64,000 nt of DNA, taken from contig JALOAS010000004.1 of assembly GCA_023228705.1 (NCBI GenBank), positions 6,930-70,929 on the forward strand, given 5' to 3'. This DNA comes from Ottowia sp. GTDB lineage: Bacteria > Pseudomonadota > Gammaproteobacteria > Burkholderiales > Burkholderiaceae_C. Positions 18,677-26,653 of the stretch are shown here, piece by piece (position 1 is the stretch's first letter; each line of letters opens with the position of its first letter). Made by a program: the position numbers and the translations under genes. A model generated the notes under the pieces. That model worked only from the letters and a program-made list of their open reading frames with translations, was not told the origin of the DNA and did not search any database.

Positions 18677-18992
18677 GGCGCCAGCTGCCGCCCTGCCCCG
18701 TTGCCATCATGGCCTTGAGCGCAGCTGTCTGGCAACACGTAGAATGAAAAGCTTTTGCTGCAAAGCAACACGCGGCTTGCCGCAGACTGGCCTTGCATCC
18801 GTTGCCGGCACCCTTTCTGCATGCTGGTGCGAAGGACCTGCAAGGGAAGACCGCACTTGCCAACCTGGGCGCGATGGGCACCGGTCCGGATCGCACGCCA
18901 CCGGGCGCAACTGAAGCACAGTACATGCTGCCATGTTGCCAGCGCAACGACACACAGGCAAGACACGTGCGCCCGGGCAGCCGGGGCACACA
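18677..18992. other. Spacer upstream of the MFS transporter
   Basis: This 316-base stretch runs from the direct repeat to the MFS start. Short open frames exist on both strands but have no recognisable content. The MFS frame itself is open back to 18933. I see no clear promoter. Confidence 0.4.
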
Positions 18993-20549
18993 ATGGCAAG
19001 AGCGGCAACACCCTGCTCCAACCTCACGACCCAGGTGAACAAGACCAACAACAATCCGCAGCCAGCACGTTCAGGGCAGGGACCGGCAGGCAGCACGGTG
19101 GTGCAGTCGGTGCTGGACGACCGCACGCGCTGGCGCATCCTGGCCGTGCTGCTGGTGACGATATTCATGTCGCTGGTCAACGTCAGCACGGTCAACGTCG
19201 GGCTGCCGACCATACAGCACGGCCTGGGCGCGTCGCAATCGGACCTGCAGTGGGTGCTGTCCGGCTACGCGCTGACCTTTGGCGTCATCCTGGTCGCCGC
19301 GGGACGCGCCGGCGACATCCTGGGACGGGGCGGCTTCTTCATGATAGGCGTGGTCGTCTTCACGCTAGCGTCGCTGGCCTGCGGGCTGGCGCTGACGCCG
19401 CGCGCGCTCAACGTGGCACGCTTTGTCCAGGGCGTGGGCTCGGGCCTCATCAGCCCGCAGGGCATAGGCATGATCCAGCAGTATTTCCGCGGCAGCGAGC
19501 GCGGACGTGCCTTTGGGTACTTTGGCAGCATGGTGGGTTTTTCCGTGGGCGTGGGACCGGTGCTGGGCGGCCTGCTGATCGAACTGGGCGGCCCGAATTT
19601 CGGCTGGCGGCTGGCGTTCCTGTTCAACGTGCCGGTGGGGCTGATCATCATGGTCATGACCTGGCAACTGTTTCCCAGGCCGCTGTTCAACCGCCACCCC
19701 AAGGGAACACCCTCGCCAGGCTGGAAGTCAACGCTGAAGCGGCTGGACCCGGTGGGCTCGACGCTGCTGGGGCTGGCGGTCTTTGCCGTGCTGTATCCGT
19801 TCATGGAATACAAGGCCTCGCCCTGGGTCTGGACGTTGCTGCCGGGGGGCGTGGCGCTGGCCGCGCTGTGGGTGCTGTGGGAGCGCCATTACCTGAAAAC
19901 CGGCGGCAGTCCCATGGTCGACCTGAACATCTTCAAGACGCGCAGCTTCAGCAACGGCACGCTCATCATGTCGCTGTACTTCCTGGGCATGACCAGCATC
20001 TGGGTCATCATTGCCATGTACATGCAGGAAGGCTACGGCTACTCGGCGCTGGCTGCCGGCCTCATCGGCATCCCGGCGGCCGTCATCTCCGCGTACGCCG
20101 CGTACTGGGCCGGAGACCGCGTCGACGTCTACGGGCGCAAGATCGTCATTGCGGGCCTGATGACAGGCATTGCCGGGATGCTGCTGAGCATTGCCGTGGT
20201 GGTGCTGCAGCAAAGCCACGGCATCAGCATCTGGTGGCTGCTGCTGTCGCTGACGCTGGTCGGCGTGGCGCAGGGCTCGGTGATCAGCCCCAATCAGACG
20301 CTGACGCTGAGCGACGTGCCGCTGGCGTACGCCGGGAGCTCAGGCGCGGTGATGCAGACCGGCCAGCGCATAGGCACTTCGGTGGGCATTGCGCTCATCA
20401 CGTCGGCGCTGTTTGCAACGCTGTCGCTGTCATCATCATGGCCGGTTGCCGTGATGGTGGCCTTTGGCCTCATCGCCTTTGTCTTTGCGCTGGCGCTGGT
20501 GATGGCGTTCAAGGACCTGGGGGATCGGGGTCGCCGGGCATCGACCTGA
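18993..20549 (+). CDS. MFS transporter, DHA2 family (EmrB/QacA-like, 14 membrane segments)
   Basis: The protein has 518 residues from the ATG at 18993; a GTG at 19035 with nearby AGG is an alternative. It shows motif A-like GRAGDILGRGGFF between segments 2 and 3, the segment-4 stretch LNVARFVQGVGSGLISPQG, and motif C-like VGVGPVLGGLLIE. Fourteen hydrophobic segments fit the drug:H+ antiporter-2 group, which exports drugs or toxic compounds through the inner membrane. The N-terminal 35-40 residues are hydrophilic (NKTNNNPQPARSGQ). The gene is convergent with the Na+/H+ antiporter, whose stop lies only 19 bases away. No membrane-fusion partner gene is seen. Confidence 0.88.
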   Translation: MARAATPCSNLTTQVNKTNNNPQPARSGQGPAGSTVVQSVLDDRTRWRILAVLLVTIFMSLVNVSTVNVGLPTIQHGLGASQSDLQWVLSGYALTFGVILVAAGRAGDILGRGGFFMIGVVVFTLASLACGLALTPRALNVARFVQGVGSGLISPQGIGMIQQYFRGSERGRAFGYFGSMVGFSVGVGPVLGGLLIELGGPNFGWRLAFLFNVPVGLIIMVMTWQLFPRPLFNRHPKGTPSPGWKSTLKRLDPVGSTLLGLAVFAVLYPFMEYKASPWVWTLLPGGVALAALWVLWERHYLKTGGSPMVDLNIFKTRSFSNGTLIMSLYFLGMTSIWVIIAMYMQEGYGYSALAAGLIGIPAAVISAYAAYWAGDRVDVYGRKIVIAGLMTGIAGMLLSIAVVVLQQSHGISIWWLLLSLTLVGVAQGSVISPNQTLTLSDVPLAYAGSSGAVMQTGQRIGTSVGIALITSALFATLSLSSSWPVAVMVAFGLIAFVFALALVMAFKDLGDRGRRAST

Positions 20550-20568
20550 TCGCGAGCCGTCACGGCGT

Positions 20569-22212
20569 TCAGCGGTAGAGCTCCTCCATCAGGTCGATCT
20601 GCTGCACCAGGCGGCGCGAGGTCGCATCGGAAATCTGGCGCCGGCGGGCCAGGCGCAGGATTTCTTCGCGTTCGGCGCGCAGGGCCGCCAGGCGCAGCCG
20701 GCGCTCGACCACGTCGGCATGGCGCAAGCGCTCGGCGTCCGTGTTTTCCTGCAGGTCGGTAGCATACAGCCGTTGCTGGTAGGCGGCGATGACGCGGTTG
20801 GCGGCGTCGGCGCAGACCTGGGCGTCCAGCGTATGCGCCTCTGCCTCGATCTCCTGCTGCGCCTTGCGCACCATGGCCATCGCCGCGTTGGCAGCGCTTG
20901 AACGCGCCATGTCTTCAGCCTCTTGAGGCAAGGTATCGGCAGCAAGATGGAGGTTGCGCAGCAGTGGCGGCAATCCCAGGCTGGCGATCAGCAGCGACAG
21001 CAGGATCACCGATGCAGCCAGGAAGATGGCCAGGTCGCGCGCGGGGAACGGGGCACCGCCAGGAAGCAGCAACGGCAGCGTCAGCACGCCAGCCAGCGTG
21101 ATGGCACCGCGCACGCCGGCCAGTGCCGTCGCCAGCACCAGCTTCCAGTGGGCGTGGCCAACCCAGGACGGCTGTCCCGCGCCCTTGCGCCGTCCCAGCC
21201 GGAACGAGACCCAGACCCAGGCAAAGCGCAGCGCAATCAGCACGCCCGTGATCGAGACGGCGTATACCGCCAGCCACCAGACTTCACGGTGGCCGCTTTG
21301 CTGCACGGCGGCAATGGCGTTGTCCAGGATGTTGGGCAGCTGCTCTCCCAGCAGCACGAACATGACGCCGTTGAGCGTGAACTGTATGGTGTTCCAGACC
21401 GCGGCGCGCTCTATGCGCGTGGTGGCCATGGCGCGGCCGCTGAGCTCGACGTAGCTCATGGTCACCCCCGCGGCAACGGCGGCCAGGATGCCGGAGGCCT
21501 CCAGCTGCTCGGCCAGCAGGTACGCGCCAAAAGGCGTCAGCAAATTGACCAGGATGGACGTGCCACCTTCGGCGCCAAAGCGGCGGGTCAGCGCCTGCTG
21601 CAGGTACGCGACCACGATGGTGAACGCCGCGCCGCAGATGAGGCCGGTCGTGGCGACCCAGGAAAACGCCAGCGCGGCAGACTGCAGCGCAAAGGAGCCG
21701 GTGAGGACGGTGGCCACGGCAAACTGGAAGCAGACCAGCCCCGAGGCGTCGTTGAGCAGCGACTCGCCCTCCAGGATGTGCATGAGCCGCCGCGGAACCG
21801 GAACGCGCGCGGTGACTGCCGATACCGCGACGGGATCGGTCGGCGAGATGACCGCAGCCAGCGCAAAAGCCAGGGCCAGCGGCATGGCCGGGATCAGCCA
21901 GTGGATAAAGTAACCGGCGCCGATCACGGTGAAGACCACCAGCCCCAGCGCCAGCTGCAGCACCATGCCGCGATCGCGCAGCAGGCCGTCCTTGGGGATG
22001 CGCCAGCCGTCCAGGAACAGCAGCGGCGGCAGGAACAGCAGGAAAAAAACCTCCGGCTGCAGCGTCACGCCATGGTGGAAGACGCCGGCAATGAGCCCGC
22101 CCAGCGCAATCTGCACGAGCGGCAGCGGCACCGCAACGGGCAGCGCGCGCACCAAGTAGCCACTGGCCAGGACCGCCAGCAGCATGCCCAGGGCCAGCTC
22201 TATGGAGTGCAC
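20569..22212 (-). CDS. Na+/H+ antiporter, CPA1 (NhaP-like) family
   Basis: This 547-residue membrane protein has about twelve segments and the CPA1 motifs FLLFLPPLLFLDGWRI, VISPTDPVAVSA and HILEGESLLNDASGLV. The acidic residues in the last two are involved in cation/proton exchange in the family. The hydrophilic C-terminal tail (about residues 430-547) is rich in Arg, Glu and Ala, is probably coiled and likely regulatory. It would exchange Na+ or K+ for H+ at the inner membrane. The ogt gene lies 99 bases upstream on the same strand and could share a transcript. Confidence 0.9.
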   Translation of the reverse strand: MHSIELALGMLLAVLASGYLVRALPVAVPLPLVQIALGGLIAGVFHHGVTLQPEVFFLLFLPPLLFLDGWRIPKDGLLRDRGMVLQLALGLVVFTVIGAGYFIHWLIPAMPLALAFALAAVISPTDPVAVSAVTARVPVPRRLMHILEGESLLNDASGLVCFQFAVATVLTGSFALQSAALAFSWVATTGLICGAAFTIVVAYLQQALTRRFGAEGGTSILVNLLTPFGAYLLAEQLEASGILAAVAAGVTMSYVELSGRAMATTRIERAAVWNTIQFTLNGVMFVLLGEQLPNILDNAIAAVQQSGHREVWWLAVYAVSITGVLIALRFAWVWVSFRLGRRKGAGQPSWVGHAHWKLVLATALAGVRGAITLAGVLTLPLLLPGGAPFPARDLAIFLAASVILLSLLIASLGLPPLLRNLHLAADTLPQEAEDMARSSAANAAMAMVRKAQQEIEAEAHTLDAQVCADAANRVIAAYQQRLYATDLQENTDAERLRHADVVERRLRLAALRAEREEILRLARRRQISDATSRRLVQQIDLMEELYR

Positions 22213-22311
22213 GGCAACAGTTTATACACCGGCTGCCGCCCGGTGTGCGCGGCGCGGTCAGCGCATCATCGATCCACGGCGGTTTCTGCCGGGCGCAACC
22301 GCGACGTCACG

Positions 22312-22869
22312 CTACGCAGCGGCGCGTTGCTGCCCGGCACGCGCTTCCAGCGCGAGCAGCCCTTCCTTGCGTGCCAGGCCGCCCCCGTAGCCGGTCAGCT
22401 TGCCGTTGCTGCCGATGACGCGGTGGCAGGGCACGACGATGCTGATCTTGTTGCTGCCGTTGGCGTTGGCCACCGCACGGACGGCCGTGGGTCGACCGAC
22501 GCGCTCCGCCTGCTGGGCGTAGCTCCAGGTTTCGCCGTAGGGAATCTGCAGCAGGCTGCGCCAGACGCTTTGCTGAAAATCCGTTCCCACCAGGTCGAGC
22601 GGGACGTCAAAGTCGCGCCGCTGCCCGGCAAAATAATCGCGCAGCTGCCGGCCCAGGCGGGCGGTGAGCGCGTTCTCGCCGGCGCGCAGCACACCGCCGC
22701 GCGCGGCCTGCACCTGCTGCAGCTCCCGGTCCAGCCGCTCCTGGCCGACAAACTCAAGCAGGCACAAGCCGTTTTCTGAAAAAACCGCCAGCATCTCGCC
22801 CAGCGGCGTCGAATAAGTGTGTGAGATCAGGGCCATGGTCGCAAACTGGAAAGAAGAGGTACGGTCCAT
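22312..22869 (-). CDS. ogt: Methylated-DNA-[protein]-cysteine S-methyltransferase
   Basis: This 185-residue protein repairs O6-alkylguanine by moving the alkyl group to its own cysteine. The active-site motif is VVPCHRVIGSNG, with Cys148, and the DNA-binding helix-turn-helix lies in QIPYGETWSYAQQAERVGRP (109-128). The ATG at 22869 was chosen because AGG lies seven bases before it. An ATG eleven codons later (22836, MALISHTYSTPLG) fits the domain boundary but has no ribosome-binding site. It lies upstream of the antiporter gene in the same direction. The reaction is certain by family. The length is typical of Ogt rather than the fused Ada. Confidence 0.93.
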   Translation of the reverse strand: MDRTSSFQFATMALISHTYSTPLGEMLAVFSENGLCLLEFVGQERLDRELQQVQAARGGVLRAGENALTARLGRQLRDYFAGQRRDFDVPLDLVGTDFQQSVWRSLLQIPYGETWSYAQQAERVGRPTAVRAVANANGSNKISIVVPCHRVIGSNGKLTGYGGGLARKEGLLALEARAGQQRAAA

Positions 22870-22976
22870 GGTACGCCTATTTGGATCCGCTGTCCCGGGG
22901 GAGCGGCCGCTGGCCGGGTCCAACGTGCGCTGGCCGCAGTTGCCCGCGGCCGGGATCCCCTTCCGCTTTCTGCGCC

Positions 22977-24458
22977 TCACTCCGGCACCCAGCGCAGCCG
23001 CACGCGCCACGCACGGCCGGATCCGGTGCTGCTGTTGCTCAGCCGATAATGGCGGTCCGCGACGTTGTCAACGCCGAACATCAGCTCCCACGCGGGCGCA
23101 AAATGCGCGCTGGCCTGCACGTCAAGACGTCCGTAACCGGCCAGCTGGCTGCGGTGCGCGGCATCGCCGTAGCGGCGGCTGAACAGCCGCCATTTCGGGC
23201 TGACCTGCCAGGGGCCGATCCGCGTGCTGGCGTCCAGCTTCAGCACGCGCGTGGCACGGCGCGGCAACAGCAACTGGCTGTCCGCATCCACGGGCTGCTG
23301 CAGCTCCAGCGACCCACCCAGGTCAAACCGCCCCAGGCCGCGCTGGCCGGACAGGGCCAGGCCCTGCAGCTGCGTGCCGCGTCCGTCGGTGTCGCAATCG
23401 GCCAGGTCCTGGCACAGGCTGCCCGGCGCCAGGCTCACGAGCTCGCGGACGTGGCGGCGGTAAACCGCCAGGCCCAGCGCCTCGTCCTCGCTTTCCCAAT
23501 CCAGATGCAGCGCCACGCCCTGCTTTTTTTCCGGCTGGTCGGAGTCAGAGAATCGGCTATGCAGGGTGGGCACCTGCACGCTGCTGCCGGCCATGACGGA
23601 CAGCCGCCACTGCGGCACGATGTCGTAGTCCCAGGTCAGCTTGCCGGTCGCGTGGTCGCCAAACTCGCTGTCGTGCATGTAGCCCAGCCCCAGGTCCAGG
23701 CTGTGCGCACGGCGCTTGTACACGTGCCCCAGCGACCAGGTCCTCTGATGGTGGCCGCGCGCGTTGCTATCAGAACGCAGCAAGTCGCTGTCGTCCCTGA
23801 CGCTCGCGGTGACAGCATGGTGGCCCAGTTTCCAGCGGTTTTCAAACACATGGTCACGCAGCTGCGTGCGCGTCGGTCCCTGCCGGAAGCGCAAGCCGTA
23901 GTCATTCAGTTCGCCACGGGTTGCAATGCGGGTGCTGTAGCGGTCGGTCCAGTCGGCCAGCCAGGCCGTCTCCAGCGCACGCGAATGGCGCAACAGCCCG
24001 TCACGGGCAGCCGGCAGCGGGCGCGCACGCTGCGCATCCGCATGGGACAGCGACCCGGTCAGTTGCAGGCGGTGCGTTGCGTTGAAATTCCAGTCCAGCC
24101 GCCCCTTGGCTGCGCTCTGGCCCAGCCCCGGCGGCCCATGCGGCACCGGAGCGGCCGACAGGGGCGGCCAGCCGTCGTCTGTCGCTGGCAACGGCTCGAC
24201 GGCGTAGTCCAGCCGGTAGTCGAGGCGGCGGGTTTCACCCGAGATGTCAAAGCTCCGCCGCTCGTCGTGCTGGCTGCCCGCCGCGCCGCCGGACCGCATC
24301 GCGTCGCTTCCACGGGGGGTAAAAATCCGTCCCGTGTCCCATCGACCGCCCGCCCCGACCCCATCGGGCACCTGCGCGGCGACCGCCGCCGCAAAGAGCA
24401 GGCCGGCCAGGCCGACGCGGCCGATCCGGCGCCCTGCCCGCAACCGCGGCACGGGCAT
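22977..24458 (-). CDS. TonB-dependent receptor-like outer-membrane beta-barrel lacking a plug domain
   Basis: The 493-residue protein starts with a signal peptide (RRIGRVGLAGLLFAAAVAA) and then goes straight into alternating beta-strand sequence: RRSFDISGETRRLDYRLDYAV, WNFNATHRLQLTGSLSHAD, HSLDLGLGYMHD. It ends in the typical last strands FGVDNVADRHYRLS and WRVRLRWVPE. This resembles the barrel of BtuB-like receptors, which is also about 460 residues. The usual plug of about 130 residues and a TonB box are absent. I looked through the 460 bases upstream on this strand in all frames and found no plug-like sequence. An alternative ATG at 24491 adds only eleven residues. It could be a passive porin-like channel, a decayed receptor, or depend on another plug protein. 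Confidence 0.75.
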   Translation of the reverse strand: MPVPRLRAGRRIGRVGLAGLLFAAAVAAQVPDGVGAGGRWDTGRIFTPRGSDAMRSGGAAGSQHDERRSFDISGETRRLDYRLDYAVEPLPATDDGWPPLSAAPVPHGPPGLGQSAAKGRLDWNFNATHRLQLTGSLSHADAQRARPLPAARDGLLRHSRALETAWLADWTDRYSTRIATRGELNDYGLRFRQGPTRTQLRDHVFENRWKLGHHAVTASVRDDSDLLRSDSNARGHHQRTWSLGHVYKRRAHSLDLGLGYMHDSEFGDHATGKLTWDYDIVPQWRLSVMAGSSVQVPTLHSRFSDSDQPEKKQGVALHLDWESEDEALGLAVYRRHVRELVSLAPGSLCQDLADCDTDGRGTQLQGLALSGQRGLGRFDLGGSLELQQPVDADSQLLLPRRATRVLKLDASTRIGPWQVSPKWRLFSRRYGDAAHRSQLAGYGRLDVQASAHFAPAWELMFGVDNVADRHYRLSNSSTGSGRAWRVRLRWVPE

Positions 24459-24918
24459 GGTCAACAAGGAGGGGCCGGAGACAATACGCATGCAAGACAA
24501 GAGGGGCCAGGCAAGAGGGGCCAGGCCGATTTTCGTGCCGCTCAGACGGGCAACGGGCCGTGGTGCGCAACAGCCGGGCGTCGGGTCAAGCCCGCATTGT
24601 GAACCGATGGCCGTCCGGGCAGGCTGCCGCGATGCGGCCACGGCGAACGCAGACCTGGGAACAGCCGCGCCTGCTGCTGCCAGGGGCCAAGCGCAGCTGC
24701 CATCAGAAATAACACGTTCTGCAAGACATGGCAACCCGCGGCCAGCGACAGGCCCAACCAGATGGAGTCCGCGCCGCAGCGCAAGTTGCACGGGATCCGG
24801 GAGATCGCCTGCCGCAGCCGCAGCTGGGCCACTGCAATGGCATGGACCGGCCTCACCGCTGCCACCATCGGGGGCGGCCCGTACAATGTGTGGCCGTGCC
24901 CTTACGCACGATACTGCC
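24459..24918. other. Divergent intergenic region between barrel gene and zapB
   Basis: This 460-base region holds the upstream sequences of both neighbours. A perfect 14-base tandem repeat, CAAGAGGGGCCAGG twice, spans 24498-24525, close to the barrel start. A TACAAT (24882-24887) is a candidate -10 element for zapB, with no clear -35. A frame of 114 codons on the minus strand (24542-24886) has no recognisable content and is not called. I searched by eye for a cobalamin riboswitch and did not find the B12 box. Confidence 0.5.
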
Positions 24919-25170
24919 ATGACCCATGCATCCCTGACCGAACAGCTGGCCGATCGCGCCGAACGCCTGCTGTTGCGCCACAATGAACTGCGCAAGACCA
25001 ACGCGCTGCTCGAGCAGCAGGTGCAGGCGTTGACGCAAGAGCGCGAGAGCCTCAAATCCCGGCTGCAGGCTGCGCGCACGCGTGTGGACGCGCTGATCGA
25101 ACGCCTGCCGCAGAACCAGCCCGCAGCGCCAGATGGTGCGCACGAGCCTGCTTCGGAGCCCGCATCATGA
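24919..25170 (+). CDS. Small coiled-coil protein, ZapB/TIGR02449-like, upstream of zapA
   Basis: This 83-residue protein is almost entirely a heptad-patterned coiled coil (LLLRHNELRKTNALLEQQVQ, LTQERESLKSRLQ), followed by a Pro/Ala/Glu tail. Short proteins of this type sit directly before zapA in many beta- and gammaproteobacteria and are thought to help the division ring. The stop overlaps the zapA start by four bases, so translation is coupled. The ATG at 24919 follows a candidate -10 (TACAAT) by about 30 bases. Confidence 0.8.
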   Translation: MTHASLTEQLADRAERLLLRHNELRKTNALLEQQVQALTQERESLKSRLQAARTRVDALIERLPQNQPAAPDGAHEPASEPAS

Positions 25171-25508
25171 AACGCATAGAAGCACAGATCATGGGCCGCA
25201 GCTACCTGCTCAGCTGCCCCGAGGGCGACGAGGCACGGCTGCGTGCCGCGGTGCAGCGGGTCGATGCGGCCATGTGCGGCATCCGCGACGAGGGCAAGAT
25301 CAAGGCACGCGACCGGGTTGCGGTGCTGGCCGCGCTGAACCTGGCGTTTGAAGCGCTGGCCGACACGGGCCAGCCCGCGAGGCCATCCGCACCGCCGACG
25401 GATGGCAGCAGCGCCAATGCCGTCCCTGATGCCGAGCAACAGGCCGCGCTGGGGCAGTTGCTCGAGCGCATGGATCAGGCGCTGGGCGCAGACGGCCGGC
25501 TGGTTTGA
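25167..25508 (+). CDS. zapA: Cell division protein ZapA
   Basis: This 113-residue protein belongs to the ZapA family, which binds and cross-links FtsZ filaments at mid-cell. Visible features are the N-terminal beta part IEAQIMGRSYLLSCPEGDEARLRAA and the helix RVDAAMCGIRDEGKIKARDRVAVLAALNLAFEAL. A C-terminal Pro/Ser stretch and a second helix (QQAALGQLLERMDQALG) follow. Its position right before 6S RNA is a conserved proteobacterial arrangement, which supports both calls. The start overlaps the zapB-like stop. Confidence 0.9.
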   Translation: MKRIEAQIMGRSYLLSCPEGDEARLRAAVQRVDAAMCGIRDEGKIKARDRVAVLAALNLAFEALADTGQPARPSAPPTDGSSANAVPDAEQQAALGQLLERMDQALGADGRLV

Positions 25509-25547
25509 TCAGTCGCAACTTGCGCACACGGAAGCGGCGATCGGCCT

Positions 25548-25553
25548 TACAAT
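25548..25553 (+). promoter_or_regulatory. Candidate -10 element of the 6S RNA gene
   Basis: TACAAT lies about six bases before the probable 5' end of 6S RNA. No good -35 hexamer is visible at 16-18 bases. TTGCGC occurs at a too-long 22-base spacing. Confidence 0.5.
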
Positions 25554-25558
25554 GAATC

Positions 25559-25736
25559 TGTCTGCGATGTGCAGCTGGGCCTTATATTTCCTTGAACCAA
25601 TGCTCTTACGAGCCGGGCTTGGAACATTGTCTGGCCGGAGTGATCGTCTCGCGATAGACGAACCGGAGGTCAGTCTGCCCTCGCCCACCTGAACCTGAGC
25701 GTTCAGGATGCGGGTCCACAGCATCGCAGGCACTCA
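25559..25736 (+). ncRNA. ssrS: 6S RNA
   Basis: The RNA binds the sigma-70 holoenzyme and damps transcription in stationary phase. The closing stem is visible as CTGCGATGTG near the 5' end paired with CAGCATCGCAG near the 3' end. The characteristic 3' hairpin CCTGAACCTGAGCGTTCAGG (25688-25707) precedes it. Size (about 178 bases) and the position directly after zapA match the family. A strong terminator hairpin follows within ten bases. The ends are estimates from the stem and the -10 element. Confidence 0.88.
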
Positions 25737-25740
25737 GATT

Positions 25741-25779
25741 CCAAGCAAAAGGCCGGTTTCCTACCGGCCTTTTGCTTGG
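25741..25779 (+). terminator. Terminator hairpin after 6S RNA, perfect 16-bp stem
   Basis: CCAAGCAAAAGGCCGG is followed by a seven-base loop and its exact inverse CCGGCCTTTTGCTTGG. The A-rich and T-rich halves make it usable in both directions. It separates 6S RNA from the TauE/SafE gene that begins 20 bases later. Confidence 0.85.
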
Positions 25780-25799
25780 GGTCCCCTGCACCTGCACCC

Positions 25800-26624
25800 A
25801 TGCCCATAGACGTCCAGATCATCGTTGAACTGACCGTGCTGGGCCTGTTCGTGGGGTTTGCGGCCGGGCTGTTCGGCATAGGCGGTGGCGGCACCATGGT
25901 GCCGCTGATCGCGGCCATCCTCAGCACCCGCGGCGTCTCGGGCGGCCTGGCGGTCAAGATGGCCATCGCCACGTCCATGGCCACCATCGTGTTCACGGCC
26001 ACCAGCAGCGTCTGGGCGCATCACCGCCGCGGCGCGGTTCGCTGGGACCTGGTCGCCAGCCTGGCGCCGGGCATCGTGGCCGGCAGCATCCTGGCCAGCT
26101 TTGGTGCGTTTGCCGTGTTGAAGGGCTGGGTGCTGGCGCTGATCTTCGGGGTCTTCCTCATGGTTGCCGGAACGCGCATGTTCAGCAGCAAGCCCGCCTC
26201 GCCGCGGCGCCACCTGCCAGGGCCAACGGGCCTGTTTGGCGCGGGCGGGGTCATCGGCTTTCTCTCGGGCCTGGTCGGGATTGGCGGCGGCGCCATCTCG
26301 GTGCCTTTCCTGGCCTGGTGCAACGTCACCGTGCACCACGCGGTGGCGACCAGCGCGGCGCTGGGTCTGCCCATCGCGGTGTCCAACATGGCCGGCTACA
26401 TCTATTCCGGCCACGGGGTGACGGGCCTGCCGCCGTACTCGTTTGGCTACATCTGGCTGCCGGCGCTGGTCATCATCGCCGTCTGCAGCGTCTCCATGGC
26501 GCCGCTGGGCGCCAGAATCTCGCACCGGCTGCCCGTTGCCAGGCTGCGCCGGCTGTTTGCGCTCTTGCTGTACGGGCTGGGGATCTACATGCTGTACAAG
26601 GGTTTCAGCACCATGGGCACCTGA
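25800..26624 (+). CDS. Sulfite exporter TauE/SafE family permease
   Basis: This 274-residue membrane protein has two homologous halves, each beginning with the family motif: FVGFAAGLFGIGGGGTMVP (about 17-35) and GVIGFLSGLVGIGGGAISVP (about 150-170). Seven to eight hydrophobic segments are predicted by eye. The family moves sulfite, sulfoacetate or other organosulfur anions, and many members have no known substrate. The ATG at 25800 was chosen over an upstream in-frame start at 25776, which falls inside the terminator palindrome. The gene is convergent with malonyl-CoA decarboxylase (29 bases apart). Confidence 0.88.
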   Translation: MPIDVQIIVELTVLGLFVGFAAGLFGIGGGGTMVPLIAAILSTRGVSGGLAVKMAIATSMATIVFTATSSVWAHHRRGAVRWDLVASLAPGIVAGSILASFGAFAVLKGWVLALIFGVFLMVAGTRMFSSKPASPRRHLPGPTGLFGAGGVIGFLSGLVGIGGGAISVPFLAWCNVTVHHAVATSAALGLPIAVSNMAGYIYSGHGVTGLPPYSFGYIWLPALVIIAVCSVSMAPLGARISHRLPVARLRRLFALLLYGLGIYMLYKGFSTMGT

Positions 26625-26653
26625 CTGCTGCACGGCCGACCGCCGCGGGCGCG

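Noticed and set aside
24459..24918. Cobalamin riboswitch before the BtuB-like barrel gene
   Set aside because: Some GC-rich stretches recall parts of the motif, but the B12 box and the conserved order of elements were not found on either strand. A covariance-model search would settle it.
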